A stretch of DNA of 41,856 nt from Rhodobiaceae bacterium (GTDB lineage: Bacteria; Pseudomonadota; Alphaproteobacteria; Rhizobiales; Aestuariivirgaceae), in contig VFJY01000095.1 of assembly GCA_009885825.1 (NCBI GenBank), positions 1 through 41,856 on the forward strand, written 5' to 3'. Positions 1 through 9,031 of this stretch are shown here, one piece after another (the first letter of the stretch is position 1; every line of letters begins with the position of its first letter). The position numbers and the translations under genes were made by a program. Under the pieces are notes generated by a model. The model was given only the letters and a program-made list of their open reading frames with translations. It made no database searches and was not told the origin of the DNA.

Positions 1-708
1 AAGGATCTGACCCGCGAACAGCAAATCGAACGCATGCGATCGGACTTTGTGGCGAATGCCAGCCATGAACTCAGAACGCCGCTCGCGTCGCTTTCCGGGT
101 TCATCGAAACCCTGCAAGGGGCGGCAAAGGCTGATGACGCGGCGCGCGGCAAGTTTCTCATCCTCATGCAAGGCCAGGCAGAGCGGATGAAGCGGCTTAT
201 TGATGACCTTCTCTCCCTTTCGAGGATTGAGATGAATGAGCATTTGCACCCTTCGGGCGTGGTTGATCTGGCCAAAGTGGCGAGCCATGTTTGCGACGTG
301 CTGTCGGGACTGGCCCAAGCCGAAAACATCAAACTGCAGATCAATCTGACTTCGCCCCTGACCGTGGCGGGCGACTGGGATGAACTGGTGCAGGTTTTGC
401 TCAATCTGGTCGAGAATGCCATCAAATATTCGGGCTCCAAGGGCACTGTGACGCTCGAGGGTTCCTCCAAGGGGGGATTTGCATTGCTCTCCATCATTGA
501 CCAGGGGCCCGGCATTGCGGAAGAACATATTCCACGGCTAACCGAGCGTTTCTACCGCATCAGCGTGCAGGAAAGCCGGTCGCGGGGCGGCACCGGGCTG
601 GGCCTGGCAATCGTCAAGCATATCCTCAACCGCCATCGCGGCCGCCTGATTGTGACATCGCAGACCGGCGTGGGCAGCAATTTCACCATTCGCCTGCCTT
701 CGAAGTAA
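1..708 (+). CDS. phoR: Phosphate regulon sensor histidine kinase PhoR, 3' part
   Basis: This is the C-terminal kinase region of a membrane-bound two-component sensor. It would autophosphorylate on histidine and pass the phosphate to PhoB. The frame is open from base 1, so the N-terminal membrane and PAS regions lie outside the window. Visible motifs in order are the H box (SHELRTPLASL, bases 61-93), the N box (NLVENAIKY, about 403-429), the G1 box (DQGPGI, about 499-516) and the G2 box (GGTGLGLAIVKHI, about 586-624). The gene ends with TAA at 706-708. The pst-phoU-phoB cluster immediately downstream is the standard alphaproteobacterial arrangement and supports PhoR over another HisKA kinase. 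The ATG at 34 is internal and should not be taken as the start. Confidence 0.93.
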   Translation, partial: KDLTREQQIERMRSDFVANASHELRTPLASLSGFIETLQGAAKADDAARGKFLILMQGQAERMKRLIDDLLSLSRIEMNEHLHPSGVVDLAKVASHVCDVLSGLAQAENIKLQINLTSPLTVAGDWDELVQVLLNLVENAIKYSGSKGTVTLEGSSKGGFALLSIIDQGPGIAEEHIPRLTERFYRISVQESRSRGGTGLGLAIVKHILNRHRGRLIVTSQTGVGSNFTIRLPSK

Positions 709-734
709 AATCATATATAACTCAATATCTTGAC

Positions 735-768
735 TTGTCACAATACTGTAATTAATCCGTTGCATAAG
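735..768 (+). promoter_or_regulatory. Pho box and -10 element upstream of pstS
   Basis: Two 7-bp half sites, TTGTCAC (735-741) and CTGTAAT (746-752), are 11 bp apart start to start. This matches the PhoB-binding direct repeat (CTGTCAT-N4-CTGTCAT). A possible -10 (CATAAG, 763-768) follows 10 bp after the second half site, the spacing expected where the Pho box replaces a -35 element. It implies induction of pstS and downstream genes under phosphate limitation by the PhoB encoded at 6207. Confidence 0.75.
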
Positions 769-823
769 CTTCATGAATGGTTCCTAGGTTCGCGGCCGTT
801 CTGTTCACATGGAGATTGCAGAG

Positions 824-1861
824 ATGAATAAAATTCTTTTGACAGTGAGTGCGCTCGCACTTTTTGCCGGACCAGCAATGGCGCGTGAAGAAATCCGCAT
901 CGTTGGCTCGTCAACGGTTTATCCTTTCACGACTGCCGTTGCCGAAAACTTCGGCAAGACCTCCGGCATGAAGACACCCGTTGTTGAATCAACCGGCACT
1001 GGCGGCGGCCTGAAGCTGTTTTGCGCTGGAGCTGGCGAGGCTCACCCGGACTTCACCAATGCATCGCGCCGCATCAAGAAGAGCGAATTTGAGGATTGCG
1101 CCAAGAATGGCGTGACTGACATTGTTGAAATCAAGATCGGCTTTGACGGCTTGACACTTGCCGCTTCCAAGGAAGCCCCAGCGATCAAACTGACCAAGCA
1201 GCAGATCTTCATGGCGCTTGCCAGGCAGGTTCCTGACAAGGATGGCAAGCTGGTCGACAACCCCTACAAGATGTGGAGCGATATTGATGCTTCACTGCCG
1301 GCGGAAAAGATCGAAGTTTTGGGTCCGCCACCCACCTCGGGCACACGCGATTCATTTGCTGAACTCGCCCTTGAAGTTGGCGCTTCCAAGTTTGAATCGC
1401 TCGCAGCCATGAAGAAGGCCGATGTAAAGGCTTATGACGCCGTTTGGAAAGCCGTTCGCGAAGATGGCGCCTATGTTGAAGCTGGCGAGAACGACAATCT
1501 CATCGTGCAGAAATTGCAGGCCAACCCAGCCGCGCTCGGCATTTTTGGCTTCTCTTTCCTTGAAGAAAATTCAAGCACCATCAAAGGCCTTGAAATTGAC
1601 GGCGTCGTTCCAAGCTACGAAACCGTTGCATCCGGCGACTACAAGCTGGCCCGCCCACTCTATGTCTATGCCAAGAAGCAGCATGTCGGCACAATTCCCG
1701 GCATGGCTGAATTCGTGGCGGAATATGTTTCAGACAAAGCCATTGGCGCCGATGGCTATCTGTCCGACAAGGGCCTCATCACCCTTCCAGGCGATGCCGC
1801 TGAAAAATCACGCGCCATGGCCCTTGCCATGGACGTTCTCAAGGTTGACGGTCTTAAGTAA
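824..1861 (+). CDS. pstS: Phosphate ABC transporter, periplasmic phosphate-binding protein PstS
   Basis: Periplasmic phosphate-binding subunit of the high-affinity PstSCAB importer. The start at 824 is preferred over the in-frame ATG at 809. It gives a clean signal peptide (short basic start, hydrophobic core, cleavage after GPAMA near residue 20) and has GGAGA 8 bp upstream. The mature protein opens with IRIVGSSTVYPF, where the SST loop contacts phosphate. STGTGGGLKLFCAG and the later PPTSGTRD segment are the other phosphate-contacting loops of the family. At 345 residues it has the usual length. It is the first gene after the Pho box, and a stem-loop separates it from pstC. Confidence 0.95.
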   Translation: MNKILLTVSALALFAGPAMAREEIRIVGSSTVYPFTTAVAENFGKTSGMKTPVVESTGTGGGLKLFCAGAGEAHPDFTNASRRIKKSEFEDCAKNGVTDIVEIKIGFDGLTLAASKEAPAIKLTKQQIFMALARQVPDKDGKLVDNPYKMWSDIDASLPAEKIEVLGPPPTSGTRDSFAELALEVGASKFESLAAMKKADVKAYDAVWKAVREDGAYVEAGENDNLIVQKLQANPAALGIFGFSFLEENSSTIKGLEIDGVVPSYETVASGDYKLARPLYVYAKKQHVGTIPGMAEFVAEYVSDKAIGADGYLSDKGLITLPGDAAEKSRAMALAMDVLKVDGLK

Positions 1862-1877
1862 GGCCTGAACAGACGAG

Positions 1878-1913
1878 TGGGGCTGGCGTTGCGGATGTAC
1901 CAATCCAGCCCCA
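1878..1913 (+). other. Stem-loop between pstS and pstC
   Basis: TGGGGCTGG (1878-1886) can pair perfectly with CCAGCCCCA (1905-1913) across an 18-base loop. No T-run follows, so it is not a classic terminator. In binding-protein-dependent transporter operons such hairpins often protect the mRNA 3' end of the binding-protein gene and so raise its level over the membrane subunits. That role is inferred here. Confidence 0.55.
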
Positions 1914-1969
1914 TTCGATGACCAATCACCCAAAGAGGTGAATGCCATTAAAACAGGGACGCAAAGCTT

Positions 1970-3148
1970 ATGACCGCCTGGACGCTCTTGATAATCGCGG
2001 GATTGACGGTGTCCGGCTTCCTGGTTGGCCGCATGCGCGCCCAAGGCTTGCGCAACGCAGCCGCTGGCGCCCTGCATTCCATGCCCAGCTATCATGGGCT
2101 TCTGCTTGCTTCCATGGGCTTTGGCGCATCGGCCATCGCGACACTTGCTGTTTCGCTCAGCGCCGGATCCCAATCAATTGTCATGCCTGCCGCAGCGGCT
2201 ATCCTCGGGACGGCCGCCATAGCTGGCGTTTACCCGCTCATCACGCCCAAGTTCCGCGCCCGCAATATTTTTGAACAAATCGTCAAGATGGTTTTGCTGG
2301 CCAGCTCTGGCATCGCCATTGTCACGACGATTGGCATTGTGTTTTCTGTTTTGCTCGAGACACTGGTTTTCTTTGGAGAAATCTCGCCGATTGAGTTTTT
2401 GTTTGGCACCCATTGGGCGCCGACGGCCACGCCTGCTTCCTTTGGCATCCTCCCCTTGCTGGCGGGAACGCTGCTTATCACCTTCATAGCAATTGTGGTG
2501 GCCGGGCCGCTCGGGTTGTTCTCCGCCATCTACATGGCGGAATATGCAGACCGGAAAACGCGCGGCATGCTGAAACCTCTGCTGGAAATCCTGGCTGGCG
2601 TTCCAACCGTGGTGCTGGGTTTCTTTGCGGCACTCACCGTAGCACCCCTTATCCGCAGAAGCGGCGAAGCTTTGGGGCTGTCGGTTGCCTCGGAATCAGC
2701 GCTTGCCGCTGGCCTGGTGATGGGCATGATGATTGTGCCGCTGATTTCATCGCTTGCCGACGACATCATCAATTCCGTTCCGCAATCCCTGCGCGACGGC
2801 TCCTATGCGCTGGGGGCCACAAAGTCAGAGACCATCAAGCGGGTGGTTCTGCCAGCAGCGCTGCCGGGAATTGTCTCAGCTTTCATGCTGGCCATTTCGC
2901 GCGCTGTCGGCGAGACCATGATTGTGGTCATGGCGGCTGGTCTTGCCGCCAATTTGAGCATCAATCCCCTGGCGGCGGTGACAACCATCACGGTTCAAAT
3001 CGCCACACTTCTGGTGGGCGACCAGGAGTTTGACTCGGCCAAGACACTTTCAGCGTTCGCGCTTGGCTTCGTGTTGTTCTGCTTCACGCTGGTTTTGAAC
3101 TACATCGCACTGCGCACCGTTCAGAAGTATCGTGAACAATATGACTGA
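1970..3148 (+). CDS. pstC: Phosphate ABC transporter permease PstC
   Basis: One of the two integral membrane subunits forming the phosphate channel. The 392-residue product has an N-terminal membrane segment (TLLIIAGLTVSGFLVG), a second hydrophobic block near residues 50-90, then the typical BPD_transp_1 domain. The coupling loop that contacts PstB is seen as DGSYALGATKSETIKRVVLPAALPG (split: DGSYALGATKSE and TIKRVVLPAALPG). The extra N-terminal region before the permease core is normal for the long alphaproteobacterial PstC. The start at 1970 has only a weak AGGGA upstream, so a slightly different start is possible. The last 8 bases overlap the pstA start, indicating translational coupling. 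Confidence 0.93.
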   Translation: MTAWTLLIIAGLTVSGFLVGRMRAQGLRNAAAGALHSMPSYHGLLLASMGFGASAIATLAVSLSAGSQSIVMPAAAAILGTAAIAGVYPLITPKFRARNIFEQIVKMVLLASSGIAIVTTIGIVFSVLLETLVFFGEISPIEFLFGTHWAPTATPASFGILPLLAGTLLITFIAIVVAGPLGLFSAIYMAEYADRKTRGMLKPLLEILAGVPTVVLGFFAALTVAPLIRRSGEALGLSVASESALAAGLVMGMMIVPLISSLADDIINSVPQSLRDGSYALGATKSETIKRVVLPAALPGIVSAFMLAISRAVGETMIVVMAAGLAANLSINPLAAVTTITVQIATLLVGDQEFDSAKTLSAFALGFVLFCFTLVLNYIALRTVQKYREQYD

Positions 3149-4628
3149 TTTTTCAAAAAAACTGGACCCTGCACTGGTTGCAAAACGTTACGCCAGCGAG
3201 CGGCGTTTTCGCGCCTACGGCGCTGTGGCCCTTGCGATTTCCGTATTGTTTCTGGTCTATCTCATCGTTGATATCGCGGTAAAGGCCTGGCCAAGCTTCT
3301 TCGAGCATCATATTGTGCTCAAGGTTGAACTTGATCCGGCCAGGATTGACCCCGCCCAGGTTCAGAAGGGCGACTTCAACGGAATTATCAAGGACGGGCT
3401 TCGCGCGGCATTCCCGAATGTCACAACTCGGGCAGATTCCAAAAAACTCATGGCCCAACTGTCTACAGGCACTGGCGATGACCTGCGGATTTTGACCGTT
3501 GCCAACCCCGCGATGATCGGCACAACAGTCAACGCCAGCGCGTTGCTGTCGGATGATGCCGACCTGTATTTCAAGGGCATGCACGCGCCAACACTTAAGA
3601 CGCCGGGCCAAACCAATCTGCAGATTGCCAAGGATGGTGAGAATTATCTCTTCACCGGTGATTTATCCCAGTTGGTTGCCGGGCAAATTGTGAGGGCCAA
3701 TGGCGGGGCGTTCCGTATTACAAGCATGGAGCCGGGCGGGGCAAAGGCGGAGGTTCTGCTTACTCCTGATACGCTGAATTCGCTTGTGGCCGGAAACTGG
3801 GACATTCTTTCCTTTGCCGCCATAGAGGTTGATCGGCGCATTGATGACCGGGCGGTGGTTCTGCTTGAAGCCATGCGTGACAAGGGAATTGTGGAAAAAC
3901 ACTTTTCATGGCGCTTTTTTTCGTCAGGCGATTCACGCGAGCCTGAGCTTGCCGGGCTTCGCGGCGCCATTACCGGATCGCTGCTGACCGTGGTCATGAC
4001 GCTGCTTTTGAGCCTGCCCCTGGGAATTGCGGCCGCCATCTATCTTGAGGAGTTTGCCCCCAAGAACAACTGGACCCAGTTCATCGAGGTCAATATCAAC
4101 AATCTTGCGGCCGTGCCTTCAATTATATTCGGCCTTCTGGGGCTTGCGGTATTCATCGGGTTCTTTGGCTTGCCACGCTCGGTTCCGCTGGTGGGCGGGC
4201 TGGTTCTGGCGCTGCTTGTCCTGCCAACAATCATTATCGCATCACGAGCTGCCTTGAATGCCGTGCCCCCTTCAATCAAGGAAGCCGCCCTGGGTGTCGG
4301 GGCGTCGCACCTTCAGGCTATTTTCCACCACGTTTTGCCCTTGGCTGTGCCTGGCATCTTGACCGGGACAATTCTTGGCGTTGCGCGCGCCCTCGGTGAA
4401 ACAGCGCCACTTCTCATGATCGGCATGGTGGCCTTCATCGTGGATGTGCCCAATGGCTTTAGAGACGCAGCAACTGTTTTGCCGGTTCAGATCTACCTGT
4501 GGTCCGATCTGCCGGAGATCGCATTCCAATCGCGCACTGCTGCTGCGATCATCGTTCTTCTTGTCGTGCTTTTTTGTCTCAACGCCATCGCCATCTATCT
4601 TCGCAAACGTTTCGAGCGCCGCTGGTAA
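3141..4628 (+). CDS. pstA: Phosphate ABC transporter permease PstA (long form with DUF3333-type N-terminus)
   Basis: Second channel subunit of the Pst importer. The 495-residue protein is long compared with the roughly 300 residues of E. coli PstA. After a first membrane segment (VALAISVLFLVYLIVDIAV) comes a region of about 210 residues predicted outside the membrane, then the permease domain. This is the layout of PstA proteins with an N-terminal DUF3333 domain, common in alphaproteobacteria. The coupling loop reads KEAALGVGASHLQAIFHHVLP. ATG at 3141 overlaps the pstC stop (ATGACTGA). An in-frame GTG at 3132 exists but is less likely. pstB follows after 24 bp. Confidence 0.93.
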   Translation: MTDFSKKLDPALVAKRYASERRFRAYGAVALAISVLFLVYLIVDIAVKAWPSFFEHHIVLKVELDPARIDPAQVQKGDFNGIIKDGLRAAFPNVTTRADSKKLMAQLSTGTGDDLRILTVANPAMIGTTVNASALLSDDADLYFKGMHAPTLKTPGQTNLQIAKDGENYLFTGDLSQLVAGQIVRANGGAFRITSMEPGGAKAEVLLTPDTLNSLVAGNWDILSFAAIEVDRRIDDRAVVLLEAMRDKGIVEKHFSWRFFSSGDSREPELAGLRGAITGSLLTVVMTLLLSLPLGIAAAIYLEEFAPKNNWTQFIEVNINNLAAVPSIIFGLLGLAVFIGFFGLPRSVPLVGGLVLALLVLPTIIIASRAALNAVPPSIKEAALGVGASHLQAIFHHVLPLAVPGILTGTILGVARALGETAPLLMIGMVAFIVDVPNGFRDAATVLPVQIYLWSDLPEIAFQSRTAAAIIVLLVVLFCLNAIAIYLRKRFERRW

Positions 4629-4652
4629 AGGTTAGCCGTTAGGGAAATTGTC

Positions 4653-5468
4653 ATGGATGCCACCCCACAGAAATTGCCATCAAACCCGATTCCAAGAATA
4701 CTTGCGGAAAAGGAAACGAAAATTGTCGCCAGGGATGTGAATGTCTATTATGGCGACAAGCATGCGATCAAGCATCTCTCGATAGATATTCCAGATCGGG
4801 CCGTATCGGCTTTCATCGGCCCATCGGGATGCGGCAAGTCAACATTCCTGCGCTGCATCAACCGCATGAATGACACTATTCCAAGCGCCAGGGTGACGGG
4901 GCAAATCCTGGTTGATGGGAAGGATATCCATGACCGCGATCTTGACGTGGTGCAGCTGCGGGCGCGCGTGGGCATGGTGTTCCAGAAGCCAAACCCGTTT
5001 CCCAAGTCCATTTTTGAGAACATCGCCTATGGCCCGCGCATCCATGGCATTGCCAAGTCAAAGGCCGATCTTGAAGAAATCGTCGTCAATAGCTTGAAGA
5101 AGGCCGGCCTGTTTGAAGAGGTGAAGGATCGCCTCAGCCATTCCGGCACCAGCCTTTCGGGCGGACAACAACAGCGCCTGTGCATCGCGCGCGCCATCGC
5201 GGTGAACCCGGAAATCATCTTGATGGATGAACCCTGTTCTGCGCTTGACCCCATTGCATCAGCGCGCATTGAAGAACTGATTGATGAAATCCGGCAGAAT
5301 TACTGCATCATTATCGTGACCCACTCCATGCAACAGGCGGCGCGCGTTTCGCAACTCACGGCGTTCTTCCATCTGGGCGATCTGGTGGAAATTGGCGACA
5401 CGGAAGACATGTTCACCGCGCCCAAAAACAAACGAACGCAAGATTACATAACTGGCCGCTTCGGCTGA
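4653..5468 (+). CDS. pstB: Phosphate ABC transporter ATP-binding protein PstB
   Basis: Cytoplasmic ATPase that powers phosphate import. Walker A is GPSGCGKST (residues 56-64), the Q loop is FQKPNPFP, the ABC signature is LSGGQQQR (168-175), Walker B is ILMDEP (189-194), and the H-loop histidine is in [13 protein letters not shown]. Its 271 residues fit the family, with a short N-terminal extension of about 20 residues. It sits between pstA and phoU in one direction with short spacers, so it belongs to the pst operon. Confidence 0.96.
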   Translation: MDATPQKLPSNPIPRILAEKETKIVARDVNVYYGDKHAIKHLSIDIPDRAVSAFIGPSGCGKSTFLRCINRMNDTIPSARVTGQILVDGKDIHDRDLDVVQLRARVGMVFQKPNPFPKSIFENIAYGPRIHGIAKSKADLEEIVVNSLKKAGLFEEVKDRLSHSGTSLSGGQQQRLCIARAIAVNPEIILMDEPCSALDPIASARIEELIDEIRQNYCIIIVTHSMQQAARVSQLTAFFHLGDLVEIGDTEDMFTAPKNKRTQDYITGRFG

Positions 5469-5488
5469 TTTCTTAAACGGAGAATTTG

Positions 5489-6196
5489 ATGCCTGACCAT
5501 ACCGTCACAGCCTATGATGATGAGCTTGCCAGCCTGAAGCAAATGGTGGCGCAGATGGGCGGGCTTGCCGAAGAGCAATTGGCCAGAGCCATTGATGCCA
5601 TCGCCAAGCGTGATGTCCGCCTGGCGGATGCCGTGATCGCTGGCGATGAAAGGATCGATGAACTTGAGCGCCAGATCGAGGAGAAGGCCATTGTGACCAT
5701 CGCCAAGCGCCAGCCGATGGCACAGGATTTGCGTCAGATCATAGTGACAATCCGCATCGCATCGGATCTGGAGCGCATCGGAGACCTGGCAAAGAACACG
5801 GCAAAGCGCACCCATGCAATTTCAGGTGAAATGCCACGCAAGTTGGTCACGGGACTGACCCGCATGGGAAAACTGGCGCAGGAGCAGCTGAAAGACGTGC
5901 TGGACGCCTATGCGCAGGGCAATGCTGAAAAGGCCATGCAGGTTTGGCGCTCGGACGAGGACATTGACGCGCTGTACAATTCCATCTTCCGCGAATTGCT
6001 GACCTACATGATGGAAGACCCCCGCATGATTGGCCCCTGCGCGCATTTGCTGTTTGGCACCAAGAACATGGAGCGCATCGGCGATCACACGACAAATATT
6101 GCCGAGAACATCTATTTTCTCGTGCACGGAAAAATGATCACAGAGGAGCGGCCCAAAAAAGATTCCACCAGCACCACCAATTTTCCAAACAAGTGA
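5489..6196 (+). CDS. phoU: Phosphate signalling complex protein PhoU
   Basis: Cytoplasmic helical-bundle protein that links the Pst transporter to PhoR and keeps the regulon off when phosphate is plentiful. The 235-residue protein carries two PhoU repeats, each with the family signature: ERIGDLAKNTAKR in the first and MERIGDHTTNIAENI in the second, which form the metal-cluster sites in structures of homologues. The start at 5489 has GGAGA 5 bp upstream. The TTG three bases earlier is not needed. It lies 20 bp after pstB and 10 bp before phoB. Confidence 0.95.
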   Translation: MPDHTVTAYDDELASLKQMVAQMGGLAEEQLARAIDAIAKRDVRLADAVIAGDERIDELERQIEEKAIVTIAKRQPMAQDLRQIIVTIRIASDLERIGDLAKNTAKRTHAISGEMPRKLVTGLTRMGKLAQEQLKDVLDAYAQGNAEKAMQVWRSDEDIDALYNSIFRELLTYMMEDPRMIGPCAHLLFGTKNMERIGDHTTNIAENIYFLVHGKMITEERPKKDSTSTTNFPNK

Positions 6197-6206
6197 GAGC
6201 TGAAAC

Positions 6207-6908
6207 ATGTCTGCTTCGATCCTGGTTGTTGAAGACGAAGAGCCTATCCAGATCCTGCTGAGTTATAACTTCGAGGCTGAGGGCTACCGGGTGCGGGCCA
6301 CGGCGCAAGGGGAAGATGTTTCCCATCTGGTTGGCGAAGAGCGTCCGGACCTGATTGTGCTGGACTGGATGCTGCCTGGCATATCGGGCATCGAGGTTTG
6401 CCGATTGCTGCGAGCGCGGCCAGAAACGCGCGATATTCCCATCATCATGCTGACGGCGCGGGGCGAGGAAACCGAGCGGGTGCGCGGCCTGGCGACGGGC
6501 GCCGATGACTATCTGGTCAAGCCCTTCTCGGTGCCAGAACTCCTGGCGCGGGTGCGCACCATATTGCGGCGCGCCAATCCGGATGCGGTTGCTGAGTTAT
6601 TGAATGCGGGAGACATTGTGCTGGACCGCAAGGCAAGAAGAGTTACGCGCTCCAAACGCGACGTAAATCTATCGCCGACGGAATTCCGCCTGCTGGAACA
6701 CCTGATGCAGAATCCGGGGCGGGTTTATTCACGCGCCCAACTGCTTGACGCGGTGTGGGGGCGCGACATCTATGTTGATGAGCGCACTGTCGATGTGCAT
6801 GTGGGCCGCTTGCGCAAATCCCTGCAGCGTGGCCGTGAGACTGACCCCATTCGCACGGTGCGCAGCATGGGCTACGCTTTCGATGAGCGCTTTGGCAAGG
6901 CTTCGTAG
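6207..6908 (+). CDS. phoB: Phosphate regulon response regulator PhoB
   Basis: OmpR/PhoB-family transcription factor. The receiver domain (residues about 4-120) has the phosphoacceptor aspartate D53 in IVLDWMLPG, acidic residues D10-E12, T83 and K105 (DDYLVKPFS). The C-terminal winged helix (about 130-230) contains LSPTEFRLLEHL and the recognition helix region VDVHVGRLRKSL. At 233 residues it is full length. It should bind the Pho box at 735-752. Its stop codon (TAG, 6906-6908) directly abuts the gcrA stop on the other strand. Confidence 0.95.
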   Translation: MSASILVVEDEEPIQILLSYNFEAEGYRVRATAQGEDVSHLVGEERPDLIVLDWMLPGISGIEVCRLLRARPETRDIPIIMLTARGEETERVRGLATGADDYLVKPFSVPELLARVRTILRRANPDAVAELLNAGDIVLDRKARRVTRSKRDVNLSPTEFRLLEHLMQNPGRVYSRAQLLDAVWGRDIYVDERTVDVHVGRLRKSLQRGRETDPIRTVRSMGYAFDERFGKAS

Positions 6909-7475
6909 CTAACCAAACCTTCTTTGCCTGCGATCCTGCATGGGCTGGTAGGCTGCTCTCGCGTGGTATTCGCAGTAGGGCGATTTATCCCGCGGGGAGT
7001 GGCCGCAGAAACAGAAATCTTCCGCGCCAGGATCGCCTATCGGCCATTTGCAGGTTTTGTCTGAGAGATGAAGGATGGTCACGCGCCCGCCCTTTGGCAG
7101 ATCGACCAAACGCAGGGGCTGGGGTTCTGGCAAAGTGATTTGCCGTTGCAGGGGCTCGACCCTTGCAAAAGTTTTCAGCGCGGTGTTGCCAGCGCTTGGC
7201 ATTGAGGGTGAGCTTGCTGGCCTGCCGGGATGGCTGGGTTCGCGGGTCTTGCGTGGGGCACGGGGCTCCGATGAACGTGACTGTGTAATCCGGCCTGAAA
7301 GGTTCAGGCGGTGTACTTTGCCAATCACCGCGTTGCGGGTCACGCCCATGCCAAGCTTGGCGGCGATTTGGCTGGCGCTATGGCCTTCGGTCCACAGTTT
7401 CTTGAGTAGCTCAACGCGTTCATCGGTCCAGGGCATTTTTTCGGTACTCATGACAATTGGCTGCATATCGTTCAT
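6909..7475 (-). CDS. gcrA: Cell-cycle regulator GcrA
   Basis: GcrA is an alphaproteobacterial sigma70-associated transcription factor that activates promoters carrying CcrM-methylated GANTC sites. The N-terminal helix-turn-helix (WTDERVELLKKLW, then SASQIAAKLG and TRNAVIGKVHRL, residues 16-56) and the cysteine-rich C-terminus (CKWPIGDPGAEDFCFCGH, then YCEYH) are diagnostic. The middle is a proline- and arginine-rich linker. I chose the ATG at 7475, giving 188 residues, because GGGGG lies 7 bp upstream. An in-frame ATG at 7499 would give 196 residues. Its own promoter region is packed with GANTC sites, suggesting control by methylation. The 3' end touches phoB with no gap. Confidence 0.95.
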   Translation of the reverse strand: MNDMQPIVMSTEKMPWTDERVELLKKLWTEGHSASQIAAKLGMGVTRNAVIGKVHRLNLSGRITQSRSSEPRAPRKTREPSHPGRPASSPSMPSAGNTALKTFARVEPLQRQITLPEPQPLRLVDLPKGGRVTILHLSDKTCKWPIGDPGAEDFCFCGHSPRDKSPYCEYHARAAYQPMQDRRQRRFG

Positions 7476-7478
7476 TGT

Positions 7479-7780
7479 GAATCCCCCATCATTCGCCAAA
7501 ACATAGTTCTGGCGTTTTTCCTCTAAACCTGACTCTGAAACGCTACCTGTCGTAGCTCCGATGAGCGGACACTACTATACGCGGTGACTCAACATCAAGA
7601 ATCTTGCCCTGCGAATTAAATGTTTTCCCCAGTTAATCGCGTTGGTATCTGCTTAAAAAACCCTTACCAACATCATGAATCCGATTGAATCAGAGGTCCA
7701 TGCGCTGTTTTGACTCAGGTGCAGTTTTCGCGCCGAGGCGCCGCGATTGACCCCGTGCAATCATGCACTTATAGTGAATC
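7479..7780. promoter_or_regulatory. Cluster of eight GANTC (CcrM methylation) sites between gcrA and argD
   Basis: GANTC occurs at 7479, 7531, 7586, 7599, 7677, 7687, 7712 and 7776, eight times in 302 bp. About one is expected by chance, since the motif has four fixed positions. CcrM methylates GANTC in alphaproteobacteria, and GcrA acts at methylated promoters. The cluster lies in the divergent regulatory region of gcrA and argD, with the first site between the gcrA ribosome-binding site and its start codon. The 367 bp between the two start codons contain no convincing gene. Confidence 0.7.
7653..7667. promoter_or_regulatory. CtrA-like binding site
   Basis: TTAA (7653-7656), seven bases, then TTAC (7664-7667). 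This differs by one base from the CtrA consensus TTAA-N7-TTAA. It lies about 180 bp upstream of the gcrA start and about 175 bp upstream of argD. CtrA represses gcrA in Caulobacter, so the location makes sense, but a single near-match is weak evidence. Confidence 0.35.
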
Positions 7781-7842
7781 CAAGCCCCTTGCGCCGTTCC
7801 CAAAGCGGCGCATTTTGCTTTGAATTCAAGGGTTCTACGCCG

Positions 7843-9030
7843 ATGATCGCTGCAGTGTTGCCAACTTACAACCGTTCCAAATTAAATTTTGAGCGCGGTG
7901 AGGGGGTGCGGGTTTTCACACCAGAGGGCGACGCCTACCTAGACTTTGGCGCAGGCGTTGCGGTGACCAGTTGTGGACACTCGCATCCACACTTGGTTGC
8001 GGCCTTGACTGAGCAAGCGCAAAAAATCTGGCACACATCCAACATTTATCAAATGCCGGGCCAGGAGAAGCTGGCTTTCCGTCTTATTGAAAAGACTTTT
8101 GCCGATACGGTGTTCTTCACCAACTCGGGGGCAGAAGCGCTTGAGTGCTCCATCAAGATGGCGCGGAAATATCATGCAGTGATTGGCCAGCCTGAACGCT
8201 TTCGCATCATTACATTCGAAGGCGCCTTTCATGGCCGGACGCTTGCAACCATAGCGGCAGGTGGACAGGCCAAATATCTGGAAGGCTTCGGCCCCAAAGT
8301 TGAAGGCTTCGACCAGGTGCCTTTCGGTGACCATGACGCCTTGAAGGCTGCCATTGGACCAGAGACAGCCGGCATATTGATTGAGCCCATCCAGGGTGAA
8401 GGTGGCGTTCGGCCCGTGCCGCCACAATGCCTGAGGGGTTTGCGTGAGCTTTGCGATGCGAATGGCATTTTGCTTCTCCTCGATGAAGTTCAATGCGGGA
8501 TTGGCCGCACGGGAAAATTGTTCGCCCATGAATGGGCTGGCATCACGCCAGACATCATGGCAATTGCCAAGGGCATTGGCGGTGGATTTCCGTTGGGCGC
8601 TTGTCTTGCAACCGAAAACGCGGCGCAAGGCATGACTGCTGGCACCCATGGTTCTACCTTTGGCGGCAATCCACTAGCGACAGCTGTCGGCAACGCCGTG
8701 CTGGACGTTGTTTTGGCCGATGGTTTTCTCGACAACGTGCTGCAGCGCTCACTTAACCTTAAGCAAAAACTGGCGCAACTCAAGGACAGCTATCCCGCTG
8801 TCATTGAAGATATCAGAGGTCAGGGCCTGATGATGGGCATCAAATGCAGAGTTCCCAACACAGAGTTTCAAACTGCGGCGCTGGACCACAAGCTTCTGAC
8901 GATTGCGGCAGGCGACAATGTTGTCCGCTTGCTGCCGCCGCTCGTTGTGACTGATTCAGATATTGCTGAAGCTGTCAGCAAGCTCGAGATGACCTGCCGC
9001 GCGCTGCAAGCCCAGAAAGCCGTGGCCTAA
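7843..9030 (+). CDS. argD: Acetylornithine aminotransferase
   Basis: Pyridoxal-phosphate enzyme of arginine synthesis that converts N-acetylglutamate semialdehyde to N-acetylornithine, and in many bacteria also serves lysine synthesis. Class III aminotransferase features are [11 protein letters not shown] (residues 91-101), GAFHGRT (127-133), [14 protein letters not shown] with D214, and the Schiff-base lysine K243 in [10 protein letters not shown]. The start at 7843 gives 395 residues and the usual alphaproteobacterial N-terminus ([10 protein letters not shown]). The open frame extends to 7747, but that extension has no homologue-like sequence. argF follows after one base, so the two are co-transcribed. 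Confidence 0.95.
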   Translation: MIAAVLPTYNRSKLNFERGEGVRVFTPEGDAYLDFGAGVAVTSCGHSHPHLVAALTEQAQKIWHTSNIYQMPGQEKLAFRLIEKTFADTVFFTNSGAEALECSIKMARKYHAVIGQPERFRIITFEGAFHGRTLATIAAGGQAKYLEGFGPKVEGFDQVPFGDHDALKAAIGPETAGILIEPIQGEGGVRPVPPQCLRGLRELCDANGILLLLDEVQCGIGRTGKLFAHEWAGITPDIMAIAKGIGGGFPLGACLATENAAQGMTAGTHGSTFGGNPLATAVGNAVLDVVLADGFLDNVLQRSLNLKQKLAQLKDSYPAVIEDIRGQGLMMGIKCRVPNTEFQTAALDHKLLTIAAGDNVVRLLPPLVVTDSDIAEAVSKLEMTCRALQAQKAVA

Positions 9031-9031
9031 A

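Noticed and set aside
7616..7636. TTAA-N13-TTAA as a CtrA site.
   Set aside because: The spacing is 13 rather than 7; only the site at 7653-7667 has the right spacing.
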